A DNA stretch of 64,000 nt from contig JAVVWP010000007.1 in assembly GCA_036652055.1 (NCBI GenBank), positions 1-64,000 on the forward strand. Direction: 5' to 3'. The position numbers and the translations under genes were made by a program. Below are positions 16,671-25,318 of the stretch, piece by piece; within the stretch, counting starts at the first letter, position 1, and every line of letters starts with the position of its first letter. The notes below the pieces were generated by a model. The model searched no databases, was not told where the DNA came from, and worked only from the letters and a program-made list of their open reading frames with translations. This DNA comes from Fimenecus sp036652055 (GTDB lineage: Bacteria; Bacillota; Clostridia; Oscillospirales; Acutalibacteraceae).

Positions 16671-17915
16671 TTACACATTCCAGCTGTTTATATATTTTTC
16701 TTGTGATTTTGTTAGCTTGTCGATTTCTAAATTCCACGAATTAAGTTTTCTAAGTGCAACATTTTGGTCGATTTCTTCAGGAACATAATTCACACCAATT
16801 GAAAGCTCGTTACGGTTTTTCACCATATATCTTGCACAAAGTGCTTGAATAGCAAAACTCATATCCATAATTTCGGCGGGATGCCCATCGCCTGCGGCAA
16901 GGTTTACAAGCCGGCCCTCGGCTAAAAGATTAATATAATTACCATTTGGCATTTTATAGCCCATTATATTATTTCTTTGCTGCTTTTTCTCGACTGCAAG
17001 TGCTTCTAAATCATCAACATTAATTTCGACATTAAAATGACCTGCATTGCATACTATTGCCCCGTCTTTCATATTCAAAAACGACTTTTCGGTTATAACA
17101 TCTTTGCAGCCAGTTACGGTTATAAAAAAATCTCCGACTTTAGCAGCATCTTCCATTTTCATAACAGAAAACCCGTCCATAATTGCTTCCATTGCTTTAA
17201 CAGAGTCAATTTCAGTGACAATTACTTCGCCACCAAAACCTTTTGCTCTCATTGCAACGCCCTTGCCACACCAACCATAGCCTGCGACAACAACTTTTTT
17301 GCCTGCCACAATCAGATTAGTAGTTCTATTTATTCCATCCCAAACAGACTGACCAGTTCCATAACGGTTGTCAAAAAGATACTTGCATTTTGCATTGTTG
17401 ACAGCAATCATTGGAAATTTAAGCTTTTTATCATTATCCATAGCAATAAGCCTTATTATTCCTGTGGTTGTTTCTTCACAGCCACCGATAACATCTTTAA
17501 TATTTTCAGGAAATTCATTGTGAATTAAATTGACAAGGTCGCCTCCATCGTCTATTATAATATTAGGTTTTGCTGCAATTACTTCTTTAAGGTGGCGGTG
17601 ATATTCTTCACTTGTAGCCTTATGCCAAGCAAACACATTAAGACCATCATTTGCGAGTGCTGCGGCAACATCATCTTGAGTTGAAAGGGGGTTACTTCCA
17701 GTAATATACATTTCTGCTCCGCCAGCTGCAAAAAGTTTGCAAAGATAGGCGGTTTTGGCTTCAAGGTGAACAGATAAGGCTATTTTTAGACCTGCAAAAG
17801 GCTTTTCGGTTTTAAATTCTTCTTCAAGCCCTCTCAAAATCGGCATATTTGCCTTTACCCAGTCGATTTTTCTTTTTCCGCTTTCCCATAGGGAAAGATC
17901 TCTAATTTCACTCAT
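16671..17915 (-). CDS. ahcY: Adenosylhomocysteinase
   Basis: A 414-residue S-adenosylhomocysteine hydrolase, which splits SAH into homocysteine and adenosine with bound NAD and so recycles the methylation by-product. Visible motifs are SVHLEAKTAYL, GCEETTTGI, NNAKCKYLFDNRYGTGQS and the NAD-binding GYGWCGKG. The protein is the short form common in archaea, thermophiles and clostridia, lacking the roughly 40-residue insertion of many bacterial enzymes. The intergenic space shared with the divergent lipoprotein gene holds regulatory signals. No metK or met genes are adjacent. Confidence 0.95.
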   Translation of the reverse strand: MSEIRDLSLWESGKRKIDWVKANMPILRGLEEEFKTEKPFAGLKIALSVHLEAKTAYLCKLFAAGGAEMYITGSNPLSTQDDVAAALANDGLNVFAWHKATSEEYHRHLKEVIAAKPNIIIDDGGDLVNLIHNEFPENIKDVIGGCEETTTGIIRLIAMDNDKKLKFPMIAVNNAKCKYLFDNRYGTGQSVWDGINRTTNLIVAGKKVVVAGYGWCGKGVAMRAKGFGGEVIVTEIDSVKAMEAIMDGFSVMKMEDAAKVGDFFITVTGCKDVITEKSFLNMKDGAIVCNAGHFNVEINVDDLEALAVEKKQQRNNIMGYKMPNGNYINLLAEGRLVNLAAGDGHPAEIMDMSFAIQALCARYMVKNRNELSIGVNYVPEEIDQNVALRKLNSWNLEIDKLTKSQEKYINSWNV

Positions 17916-17981
17916 AGTTCCACACTTTCAGTATTTTATTTACTATATAAAATAACATAATGCAAAGAAAAATGCAAGGCA

Positions 17982-18010
17982 TTGACACTTTATATAAAGT
18001 GTGGCATAAT
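17982..18010 (+). promoter_or_regulatory. Promoter of the DUF4474 lipoprotein gene
   Basis: A perfect TTGACA (17982-17987), a 17-nt spacer and CATAAT (18005-18010), with a second TATAAT-like hexamer just after. It lies about 47 nt before the start. Confidence 0.75.
17985..18002. promoter_or_regulatory. Perfect 18-nt palindrome between -35 and -10
   Basis: ACACTTTATATAAAGTGT is fully self-complementary and fills the promoter spacer, the classic position for a repressor operator. The binding protein is unknown. Confidence 0.55.
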
Positions 18011-18056
18011 ATAATCCCAAATAATAATTTTTTGAAGCTTAATCGGAGGTAACTTA

Positions 18057-18989
18057 ATGAAAAATATTGTAATTAAAAGTGTTTCAATTATACTTATAAT
18101 TTTGATGTTTACAGGTATTTTCTCGTCTTGCGGTGGCAAGGATAGCGATACAAATATCACAAGAGGATCAAATGAAATAAAAAAACCTACCCATAACGCT
18201 GGCGAGGTAACAGAGGAAGAAAGTTCATCTGAAGAAAGCACTGCTGAAACAACAGCTGAAGAAACTTTGCCTGAAACTGAAGGTACAACAAAAAAGAATA
18301 CAACTACAAAGCCGGTTACAACAAAACCTGCACCAAACAAGCCAAACAAGCCAAAAGTAACTCCTGAGCAAATTTTAGAATTAGCGAGTGGATTAGGCTT
18401 TGAATATGACGCAAGGCAAGATATTTTCTATTCTTCTTTAGATCCATGGCAGAGAGAAGCTGGATTTATTTCTGAATATGATAAATTTGCTTCATTGGGT
18501 AATATGAATTATCAGACAACCAGAATGTGCTTTAACTATGATGGTTTAGAGTGGCGTTTCCAATTTTGGAAAGGTCAATATGGGATTTTGGGTGGTGCTG
18601 AAATTGGCGTTTACACAAAACCTGAAAATGACCCGAGAGTTGACTTTTATGACTGTGCAGATGATAACCATTTAATCGAAATGGAATATAAATTATATCG
18701 TTCAATGGATGACTATCAAAAAGGAATACTTTATTTTGAGCGTGAACTACAAAAACATTGGTGGCTTACAGGCTTTAAATTTGGTGCGGTAGCTCCTCAA
18801 AACCTTGTTTTAAGAGGGCAAATGAATATGTATAATGACGAAATGGCAGACGCTTTTGAAGTAGCTGTTAGAGGCGCTGGCTTTGAGCGTGGCGATGCCG
18901 AAAAGCAGTTTGATACATATAAACGAGTTGGAAACGAGTTTTATATTCTTTGGCGTGGTATAGGTGCATTAAACTTTGGCGATAAATAA
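18057..18989 (+). CDS. Lipoprotein with DUF4474 domain
   Basis: A 310-residue lipoprotein. The signal peptide ends in a lipobox-like IFSSC near residue 25, so the mature Cys should be lipidated. A Glu/Thr-rich linker (about 45-100) leads to a C-terminal domain with YDARQDIFYSSLDPWQR and the WKGQYG...GAEIGVY signature of DUF4474, a clostridial family of unknown function. It sits on the outer face of the membrane. CGGAGG precedes the ATG. A palindrome in its promoter suggests repression. Its stop lies 5 bp before the yfbR-like ATG, so the two are probably co-transcribed. Confidence 0.75.
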   Translation: MKNIVIKSVSIILIILMFTGIFSSCGGKDSDTNITRGSNEIKKPTHNAGEVTEEESSSEESTAETTAEETLPETEGTTKKNTTTKPVTTKPAPNKPNKPKVTPEQILELASGLGFEYDARQDIFYSSLDPWQREAGFISEYDKFASLGNMNYQTTRMCFNYDGLEWRFQFWKGQYGILGGAEIGVYTKPENDPRVDFYDCADDNHLIEMEYKLYRSMDDYQKGILYFERELQKHWWLTGFKFGAVAPQNLVLRGQMNMYNDEMADAFEVAVRGAGFERGDAEKQFDTYKRVGNEFYILWRGIGALNFGDK

Positions 18990-18993
18990 AACT

Positions 18994-19575
18994 ATGAATA
19001 ATAAATTTTTTGCATTTGCGTCAAGAATAAAATATCTAAATCGATGGGTTCTTATGAGAAATACAACATATGAAACCCTTAGCAGCCATTCTTATGAGGT
19101 TGCAACTCTTTCTCATGCCCTTGCTGTGATTGGAAATAAAAGGTTGAGAAAAAGCTATAATGCAGAAAGAGCAGCTCTTATTGGTCTTTATCACGATACG
19201 CCCGAGGTTATAACTGGTGATATGCCAACACCTGTAAAATATTATAATAAAGAGCTTAGGTCGGCATTTGAGTCGGTTGAAAATTTTGCGTGCAATAAGC
19301 TTGTGTCAATGTTGCCCGAGGATATGCAAAGCGAATTTGAACCGTTGTTTTTTAAAGAAGAAAAAGATGCCCAGCTCTGGAAACTTGTGAAGGCGGCTGA
19401 CAAAATCAGTGCATACATAAAGTGTATTGAGGAAAGAAAAGCAGGAAACTGCGAATTTTCAGATGCTGAAAAGGCAATAAAAAAAGCAATCGAATTGCTT
19501 GAATTAGAAGAAGCAAAAATATTTATGGAAGAATTTTTACCAGCCTATGAGTTGCCACTTGATAAATTGAAATAA
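18994..19575 (+). CDS. yfbR: 5'-deoxynucleotidase, YfbR type (HD domain)
   Basis: A 193-residue HD-domain phosphatase. It aligns with E. coli YfbR from the start: SRIKYLNRWVLMRN, then His32, His67-Asp68 in LYHDTPEV, GDMPTPVKY and KAADKISAYIKC. YfbR hydrolyses 5'-deoxyribonucleoside monophosphates. The ATG at 18994 matches the family start; a TTG at 18976 would overlap the lipoprotein gene. No good ribosome binding site precedes either, so translation may be coupled to the lipoprotein stop just upstream. Confidence 0.88.
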   Translation: MNNKFFAFASRIKYLNRWVLMRNTTYETLSSHSYEVATLSHALAVIGNKRLRKSYNAERAALIGLYHDTPEVITGDMPTPVKYYNKELRSAFESVENFACNKLVSMLPEDMQSEFEPLFFKEEKDAQLWKLVKAADKISAYIKCIEERKAGNCEFSDAEKAIKKAIELLELEEAKIFMEEFLPAYELPLDKLK

Positions 19576-19633
19576 ATCGAGAAAAATCAAGCGTTTGTAA
19601 AGATTAGATAGCAAGACAATTTAATATTATAAG

Positions 19634-19668
19634 AACACTCTTAGCCGAAAGGTTTGGGGTGTTTTTTT
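19634..19668 (+). terminator. Intrinsic terminator after yfbR
   Basis: A GAAA tetraloop on an arm with several G-T pairs (AACACTCTTAGCC with GGTTTGGGGTGTT), followed by seven T. Confidence 0.75.
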
Positions 19669-19670
19669 GT

Positions 19671-19699
19671 TTGAGATTGTGGTATACTTGTGTTAAAAT
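19671..19699 (+). promoter_or_regulatory. Predicted ybjQ promoter
   Basis: TTGAGA (19671-19676), a 17-nt spacer and TAAAAT (19694-19699), right after the preceding terminator. Confidence 0.55.
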
Positions 19700-19751
19700 C
19701 AAAGCACATCAAAAGTGATGTAAAAACAAAAGAATAAGAGGGAGAAAAATT

Positions 19752-20066
19752 ATGTTAATAACAACAACACCTACAATCGAGGGAAATCAAATTAAAGAGT
19801 ACAGAGGAATTGTTTGTGGCGAAATAATTGTCGGAATAAATTTTGTCAAAGACATAGCAGCAGGTCTTACAAATATTTTTGGCGGGCGTTCAGGCTCATA
19901 TGAAGAAGAACTTATCACAGCTCGTGAACAGGCATTAAATGAGATGGCACAGCGTGCGGCGGCACTCGGAGCAAATGCTGTTGTTGGAGTTGACATTGAT
20001 TATGAGGTTTTAGGAACAGGAAATATGCTTATGGCGTCTGCCTCTGGCACCGCAGTTGTAATATAA
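19752..20066 (+). CDS. ybjQ: YbjQ/UPF0145 family protein
   Basis: A 104-residue protein of the UPF0145 (DUF74) family, sometimes labelled heavy-metal-binding. Recognisable pieces are the start MLITTTPTIEG, GEIIVGINFVKDI and ALGANAVVGVDIDYE. The fold is a small oligomeric barrel; the cellular role is not established. GAGGGAG precedes the ATG. It stands alone with its own promoter. Confidence 0.88.
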   Translation: MLITTTPTIEGNQIKEYRGIVCGEIIVGINFVKDIAAGLTNIFGGRSGSYEEELITAREQALNEMAQRAAALGANAVVGVDIDYEVLGTGNMLMASASGTAVVI

Positions 20067-20159
20067 ATTGCGTTTTGTGAAAGGCTATTTCTAAAAGTTT
20101 AAGAAAATTACATAGCCACAAATGCGTAGAGAACAATTTATTATAAATCAGGTGAAAAA

Positions 20160-20894
20160 ATGAAAAAGACTGCACTCATAACAGGCGCTTCAAAGGGAAT
20201 AGGCAGTGCTATTGCAATAATGCTTGCAAAAGAAGGACATATAGTTGGCATAAATTACAATTCGTCTAATAGAGAAGCAGAAAATGTTTTGAATACAATA
20301 AAAAAAGATGGCGGCGAGGGTTATTTATATAAATGTGACATAGAAAGCAGTATTGATGTTGCTAATATGATTTCTACCGTTATCAGTGATATGGGAAGTG
20401 TTGATGTTCTTGTCAACAATGCTGGCATATCACAGCAAAAACTCTTTACAGATATTACTGATGATGATTTTGACAATATGATTGGGGTAAATTTAACAGG
20501 GGCGTTTTATGTTACAAGGGCAGTTTTGCCCTTAATGATAAGCAAAAAGCGAGGAAAAATAATCAACATTTCTTCTATGTGGGGAGAGATAGGTGGTTCT
20601 TGCGAAGTGCATTATTCGGCATCTAAAGCAGGGCTTATCGGAATGACTAAGGCACTTGCTAAAGAGGTTGCACCATCAGGAATAACGGTTAATGCAATAA
20701 CGCCCGGAGTAATTGAAACGGATATGGTTAAAAAACTCGGAGCGGATACTATGAATATGTTAAAAGAAGAAATCCCACTTGGAAGAATTGGAACGCCTGT
20801 TGATATTGCTAATGCTGTTTCTTTTTTAGCAAGTGAAAAAGCAGATTATATAACGGGTGAGATTTTGTCAGTCAGCGGTGGAATGGTAATTTAA
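20160..20894 (+). CDS. SDR-family oxidoreductase (FabG-like)
   Basis: A 244-residue short-chain dehydrogenase. It has TGASKGIG for NAD(P), VLVNNAGIS, the catalytic Ser in NISSMWGEIG and YSASK (Tyr, Lys), with the C-terminal TGEILSVSGGM typical of FabG-like proteins. It could be a 3-oxoacyl-ACP reductase or the related EF-P 5-aminopentanone reductase (YmfI); no fatty-acid or ymf genes are adjacent, so I do not choose. It is followed by a strong terminator. Confidence 0.85.
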   Translation: MKKTALITGASKGIGSAIAIMLAKEGHIVGINYNSSNREAENVLNTIKKDGGEGYLYKCDIESSIDVANMISTVISDMGSVDVLVNNAGISQQKLFTDITDDDFDNMIGVNLTGAFYVTRAVLPLMISKKRGKIINISSMWGEIGGSCEVHYSASKAGLIGMTKALAKEVAPSGITVNAITPGVIETDMVKKLGADTMNMLKEEIPLGRIGTPVDIANAVSFLASEKADYITGEILSVSGGMVI

Positions 20895-20900
20895 AAATCA

Positions 20901-20945
20901 AAAAAGCGGTTAGCTCACTAAATTGTGAACTAACCGCTTTTGTTT
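20901..20945. terminator. Bidirectional intrinsic terminator
   Basis: A 17-bp near-perfect stem (20902-20918 with 20925-20941) flanked by an A-run and T-rich sequence. It separates the SDR gene from the convergent pilin gene. Confidence 0.85.
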
Positions 20946-20949
20946 TTAT

Positions 20950-21567
20950 TTATACATTTGGAATTTGTAACCAACCGCCTTTTGGCTTATGGTTTTCGTT
21001 TGTGCATCGTATTTCAACATAACCGCTTGGAATGTAAGTGCCTTTAGCCCTAAGTGCGCTCATTTCTTGAGGAGATAATGGGCTTCTGCCATAATAAGAA
21101 GTAGCTTGAGTATCAACATAAGCTATATAAACTTTGCAACCGTCATCATGACCTGCTGGGAAAACAGCAGGAGCGGTAGGACCTAAGTTGTAGGCATACC
21201 TTAAAAAGTGTTCGCCAGGAGTGCAACCTACTTTTTGACTGGTATCAGCAGCAGAAGTATTATAGTAGTAAATATAATCTTTATTCGACCAATGGGCATA
21301 AACATCTTCCCAAGTATCAGTGTTTGGATTATAAGAACCCGCTTTCCAAGACAAACTATTTTCTAATCCCAAATAGTTTCCATTCAGATAATCATAAACT
21401 TTTTGTTTAACCATTTCTTGCGACGATACACACTCTTTTTGTCGAGATTTTACCATAATACCACCAGTTGCAGGAATGGCAACACCCAGAATTACACCCA
21501 TAATTGCAATAACTGCTAACAGCTCGATAAGAGTAAAACCCTTTTTTGATTTAATTATGCTTAACAT
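20950..21567 (-). CDS. Type IV pilin-like protein (orphan)
   Basis: A 205-residue prepilin. KKGFTLIELLAVIAIMG near the N-terminus is the class III signal: cleavage after Gly, Glu5 and a hydrophobic assembly helix. The rest is a globular head rich in Tyr and Asn with four Cys. Such proteins are trimmed and methylated by PilD and assembled into pili, pseudopili or competence structures. No pilB, pilC or pilD is nearby, so the machinery must be elsewhere. It is monocistronic; AGGGGG precedes the ATG. Confidence 0.82.
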   Translation of the reverse strand: MLSIIKSKKGFTLIELLAVIAIMGVILGVAIPATGGIMVKSRQKECVSSQEMVKQKVYDYLNGNYLGLENSLSWKAGSYNPNTDTWEDVYAHWSNKDYIYYYNTSAADTSQKVGCTPGEHFLRYAYNLGPTAPAVFPAGHDDGCKVYIAYVDTQATSYYGRSPLSPQEMSALRAKGTYIPSGYVEIRCTNENHKPKGGWLQIPNV

Positions 21568-21837
21568 ATCATAACCCCCTAAGATATAATATTAAAAAAC
21601 ACTAAAAGTGATTATTTCACGGAAAGTTCACGGTTGTAGTTCACTTTGTAATATTATTATAGCATATTTTTACTATTTGTCAACATATTTTCTTACAATA
21701 TGTTAAAATGATAAAAGCTTTTTTTAAAATTAATTCACACCTTGTTCTTAATATGTTTAAAAACTTGCAAACAGTACAAAAATAAGCTATAATAAATTAT
21801 TCAAAAGTAATTCTGCAAAAATAAAAGGAGAATTTTT

Positions 21838-23610
21838 ATGGATCCTATAAATGTTAATTTCACAGGAAAAGAAGGAAAAAGTGGGAAAGCTGCTTATACC
21901 ACTTTTGTCCCAATGAAAAATGCGTGGAAAAAGATTACACTTAATGTAGTTTTGACGCTTGTAATTGCAGCAGTAGCATATTATTTTATGTTGCCAGCAC
22001 TAAACTTTAAGGCAATGGAATTATATTTCTTTGTAGGAATTATGTGTGCGGTTTATTTTGGGCTTACAATTTTAACTTCTAAAGCCTTTGTAAATCCAGA
22101 ATACATTCCATATGTTAAAAAGCAGGCAATCGCTCCGGCTATAATCGTTGGTTTGCTTGTGGTAGTGGGTGTTATCGGAACATTAGCAGGTTCAACTATC
22201 ATTAGGGCAAATTCTTATAGCAAGCTTTTAAATGTTCAAGAGGGTGATTTTGCAAAAGATGTTGCCGAAATCAACTTTTCAAGTGTGCCTATTTTAGACT
22301 CGTTTTCATCAAACAAAATTGCCGAGAGAACTCTTGGTGACTTGTCAGACAAGGTGTCACAGTTTATAGTTTCTCCTAATTCAACACAAATAAACTATAA
22401 AGGCGTTCCAACCAGAGTTACAGCTCTTGATTATGGTGATATTTTCAAATGGGTTAAAAACACAAAAGATGGAATACCAGCATATATCACTGTTGATATG
22501 ACTACTCAAGAGGGAAATATAGTCAGGCTTGAACAGGGAATGAAATATTCTCCGTCAGAGCATTTTGGCAGATATTTAATGAGATACCTTCGTTTTAAAT
22601 ATCCTACCTATATGTTTGAAACGCCAAGCTTTGAAATCAATGAAGAGGGAACTCCATTTTGGATTGTTCCTATTATGGATAAAACAATAGGTCTTTTCGG
22701 TGGTATTGATATAATCGGTGCAGTTGCAGTTGATGCAATAACTGGTGAAACGAATGTTATTTCAACTAATCTTGAAGGTAAGACAAAGCTTAATACAACT
22801 CAATTTGTAACTGATAAAAATTGGCAGTGGATTGACAGAATTTATTCTGCTAATATTTTAAATGCTCAATACAACTATTACGGTCAGCTTTCAGGCGGAT
22901 TTATCAACTCGATAATCGGTCAAGAGGGCGTTAAGGTTACAAGTCAGGGATACAACTATCTTGCTCTTAACGATGATGTTTATATGTATACAGGCGTTAC
23001 CTCAATAAGCTCCGACCAATCTATTATAGGCTTTGTGCTTTTAAACCAAAGAACAAAAGAAACAAGGTTCTATCAGATTTCAGGCGCACTTGAGGGAACT
23101 GCACAAACCTCTGCTCAAGGTGCAGTTCAACAATACAAGTACGAGGCTACCTTCCCACTTCTTCTTAATATAAGTGGAGAACCGACATACTTTATATCTT
23201 TGAAAGATACGAGCCAACTTGTTAAGATGTTTGCAATGGTTAATGTTAAGCAATCAACCATTGTTGGAATTGGCACAAATCTCACAGAGTGTACTGAAAA
23301 ATATGCCGCAGAACTAAAGCGAAATGGTATTAATGTTGACATTAATATTGATGACCTTGGTGAAGAAAAGCTTCCTGGAGCTAACAATGTACCAACAATC
23401 GATGTTACAGGAGCAATAACAGAAATCAGGTCAGCGGTAATTGGCGGCGAAAGTTGCTATTATATTAAACTTAGCGGAAACGCCCCATTCTTTAAAGTTA
23501 AAGCGTCAATGGCAGAAAAGGTTATAATCCTTAATGTTGGTGATACAATAACAATTTCAGTAGATGGTGAAATTAAAGGCGATATAATGGAAGCAAAAGA
23601 AATCAAATAA
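21838..23610 (+). CDS. Large membrane-anchored protein of unknown function
   Basis: A 590-residue protein I do not recognise. Three hydrophobic helices lie near the N-terminus (about 33-53, 61-80, 98-118), followed by about 470 residues without further membrane segments that should be on one side of the membrane, probably outside. The C-terminal 80 residues (ITEIRSAVIGGESCYYIKL onward) look like a small beta-barrel of OB type. The ATG has AAAAGGAG upstream. The gene has its own terminator. Some homologues in gut clostridia carry a misleading 'Tat pathway signal' label; no twin-arginine motif is present here. Confidence 0.55.
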   Translation: MDPINVNFTGKEGKSGKAAYTTFVPMKNAWKKITLNVVLTLVIAAVAYYFMLPALNFKAMELYFFVGIMCAVYFGLTILTSKAFVNPEYIPYVKKQAIAPAIIVGLLVVVGVIGTLAGSTIIRANSYSKLLNVQEGDFAKDVAEINFSSVPILDSFSSNKIAERTLGDLSDKVSQFIVSPNSTQINYKGVPTRVTALDYGDIFKWVKNTKDGIPAYITVDMTTQEGNIVRLEQGMKYSPSEHFGRYLMRYLRFKYPTYMFETPSFEINEEGTPFWIVPIMDKTIGLFGGIDIIGAVAVDAITGETNVISTNLEGKTKLNTTQFVTDKNWQWIDRIYSANILNAQYNYYGQLSGGFINSIIGQEGVKVTSQGYNYLALNDDVYMYTGVTSISSDQSIIGFVLLNQRTKETRFYQISGALEGTAQTSAQGAVQQYKYEATFPLLLNISGEPTYFISLKDTSQLVKMFAMVNVKQSTIVGIGTNLTECTEKYAAELKRNGINVDINIDDLGEEKLPGANNVPTIDVTGAITEIRSAVIGGESCYYIKLSGNAPFFKVKASMAEKVIILNVGDTITISVDGEIKGDIMEAKEIK

Positions 23611-23621
23611 ATTTAACTCTT

Positions 23622-23665
23622 AAAGGGCTGCTCGTTGACAATTGGTCAATAGGCAGCCCTTTTTT
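23622..23665 (+). terminator. Intrinsic terminator
   Basis: A 10-bp stem AAAGGGCTGC/GCAGCCCTTT with an inner TTGAC/GTCAA hairpin and a following T-run. Confidence 0.85.
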
Positions 23666-23683
23666 AAAATTTTATTCTTATGC

Positions 23684-23712
23684 TTTAACTTTTTATAACT
23701 TTATGTTAAAAT
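23684..23712 (+). promoter_or_regulatory. Promoter placing the transcription start at the trmN6 ATG
   Basis: TTTAAC (23684-23689), a 17-nt spacer and TAAAAT (23707-23712). The ATG at 23719 is only 6 nt beyond the -10, and no Shine-Dalgarno sequence is present. Confidence 0.5.
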
Positions 23713-23718
23713 AGCTTT

Positions 23719-24477
23719 ATGAAAAAGATTAATTTATCAGAAAACGAACATATTGAATATTTAAGTAATGAAATTGGCGTCGTTGTGTCAGAAAAACACA
23801 CTTTCGGAACCGATGCGATTTTGCTTGCCGATTTTGCAAGACCAAAAAAGAACGAAACTGCTTGTGATTTTGGAACAGGCTGTGGAATTATTCCTTTTTT
23901 GTGGTGCAGTAATGGCGAACAAAATGAAATATCAGCAGTAGAAATTCAAAAGAGTGGGTACAATCAGCTTTGTCGCTCAATTGAAATGAATGAAATACAA
24001 AACATCAAACCATTTAACTGTGACTTAAAAAAAATAAAGGGCGTTTTGCCACTCGGGCAGTTTAATTTAGTCACTATGAACCCACCTTATAAGAAGATGA
24101 ATACAGGGATAAAAAGCAGTGATGAGTGTGAAAAAATTGCTCGCCATGAAACGCTTTGCAGTATAAATGATATTTGCAAGTCGGCGTCAAGCTTATTAAA
24201 ATTCAGTGGCAGATTTTGTATTTGTATAAAGCCCGAAAGATTATTTGAAGCGATGAAAGCGATGAGCGACTGCAAAATAGAGCCTAAAAAGCTAAGGCTT
24301 GTAGTCAGCAAAAGCAATTTAGCTCCGTGGCTTTGCCTAATTGAGGGCAGGCGTGGTGGCAAAAGTGGAATGAGCGTTCAAAACAATTTGGTGCTTTATA
24401 AAGAAAATGGCGAATATACAGATGAGATGTTGAAAATATTAGCAACATATAGGGAGGAAATGGATAATGGCAGGTAA
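23719..24477 (+). CDS. tRNA1(Val) A37 N6-methyltransferase-like protein (TrmN6/YabB)
   Basis: A 252-residue Rossmann methyltransferase. FGTGCGIIP is the SAM-binding motif I and MNPPYKK the NPPY motif for N6-adenine methylation. KHTFGTDAILLADF is characteristic of TrmN6/YfiC/YabB, which modifies A37 of tRNA-Val. It overlaps rsmI by 11 bp, the same order as yabB and rsmI (yabC) in Bacillus. The start has no ribosome binding site and may be leaderless. Confidence 0.88.
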   Translation: MKKINLSENEHIEYLSNEIGVVVSEKHTFGTDAILLADFARPKKNETACDFGTGCGIIPFLWCSNGEQNEISAVEIQKSGYNQLCRSIEMNEIQNIKPFNCDLKKIKGVLPLGQFNLVTMNPPYKKMNTGIKSSDECEKIARHETLCSINDICKSASSLLKFSGRFCICIKPERLFEAMKAMSDCKIEPKKLRLVVSKSNLAPWLCLIEGRRGGKSGMSVQNNLVLYKENGEYTDEMLKILATYREEMDNGR

Positions 24478-25294
24478 ACTTTTTGTTGTTGGAACTCCGA
24501 TTGGAAATTTATCCGACTTTTCTCCAAGAGCATTGGAAACGCTCAAAGAATGTGATTTTATCGCAGCGGAAGATACTCGTGTTACTCTAAAATTGCTTAA
24601 TAGATTTGAAATAAAAAAGCCAATGGTTAGTTATTATGAGCATAATAGGCGTGAGCGAGGCGAAGAAATATTAAAAAGAATTTTTGACGGCGAAAATTGT
24701 GCTTTGGTCACTGATGCAGGTATGCCAGCGATTTCTGATCCAGGCGAAGACTTAGTTAAGCTGTGCCATGAAAGCGGAATAAAGACAGTTGCTGTTCCTG
24801 GGCCAACTGCATTTGCAACAGCGGTTGCGATGTCGGGAATGCCCTCGGGTAGATTTACTTTTGAGGGATTTTTAAGTGTAAACAAGCAAAGCAGAAAAGA
24901 ACACTTAGAAAGCGTTAAAAACGAGCAGAGGACTATGGTCTTTTATGAAGCTCCTCACAAGCTTTTAGCAACATTAAAAGATATGTATGCGTGTTTTGGA
25001 AGCCGAAAGCTTGCGATAATAAAAGAAATTACAAAAATCTATGAGAATGTTGAAATAACAACATTAAAAGAAGCGGTAGAGAAATACGAAAATGTAAATC
25101 CAAAAGGCGAGTTTGTTTTGGTTATTGAGGGGGCAGAAAAACCAATAATAGAAGAAATTACACTTGATATGGCTATTAAAATGGCTATGGATTTAAAAGA
25201 CAGCGGAGTATCTATAAACCAATCTGCAAAGGAAATTGCAAAAGAAACAGGAGTAAAAAAGAGTGATATTTATAAGGCTCTTATGGATAATTAA
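24467..25294 (+). CDS. rsmI: 16S rRNA (cytidine1402-2'-O)-methyltransferase
   Basis: A 275-residue tetrapyrrole-methylase-fold enzyme that 2'-O-methylates C1402 in the 16S decoding centre. Signature pieces are LFVVGTPIGNLSDFSPRAL, AAEDTRVT, VTDAGMPAISDPG and VPGPTA. A C-terminal helical part follows after residue 230. The ATG at 24467 has GGGAGG nine bases upstream inside the trmN6 gene, so the pair is translationally linked. Confidence 0.96.
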   Translation: MAGKLFVVGTPIGNLSDFSPRALETLKECDFIAAEDTRVTLKLLNRFEIKKPMVSYYEHNRRERGEEILKRIFDGENCALVTDAGMPAISDPGEDLVKLCHESGIKTVAVPGPTAFATAVAMSGMPSGRFTFEGFLSVNKQSRKEHLESVKNEQRTMVFYEAPHKLLATLKDMYACFGSRKLAIIKEITKIYENVEITTLKEAVEKYENVNPKGEFVLVIEGAEKPIIEEITLDMAIKMAMDLKDSGVSINQSAKEIAKETGVKKSDIYKALMDN

Positions 25295-25318
25295 ATTTCG
25301 TTAAAGGGTGATTTTAAA

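Noticed and set aside
17037..17528. 163-codon plus-strand ORF
   Set aside because: Antisense to ahcY, rich in Cys/Phe/Ile as expected for a shadow frame, with no ribosome binding site or family motif.
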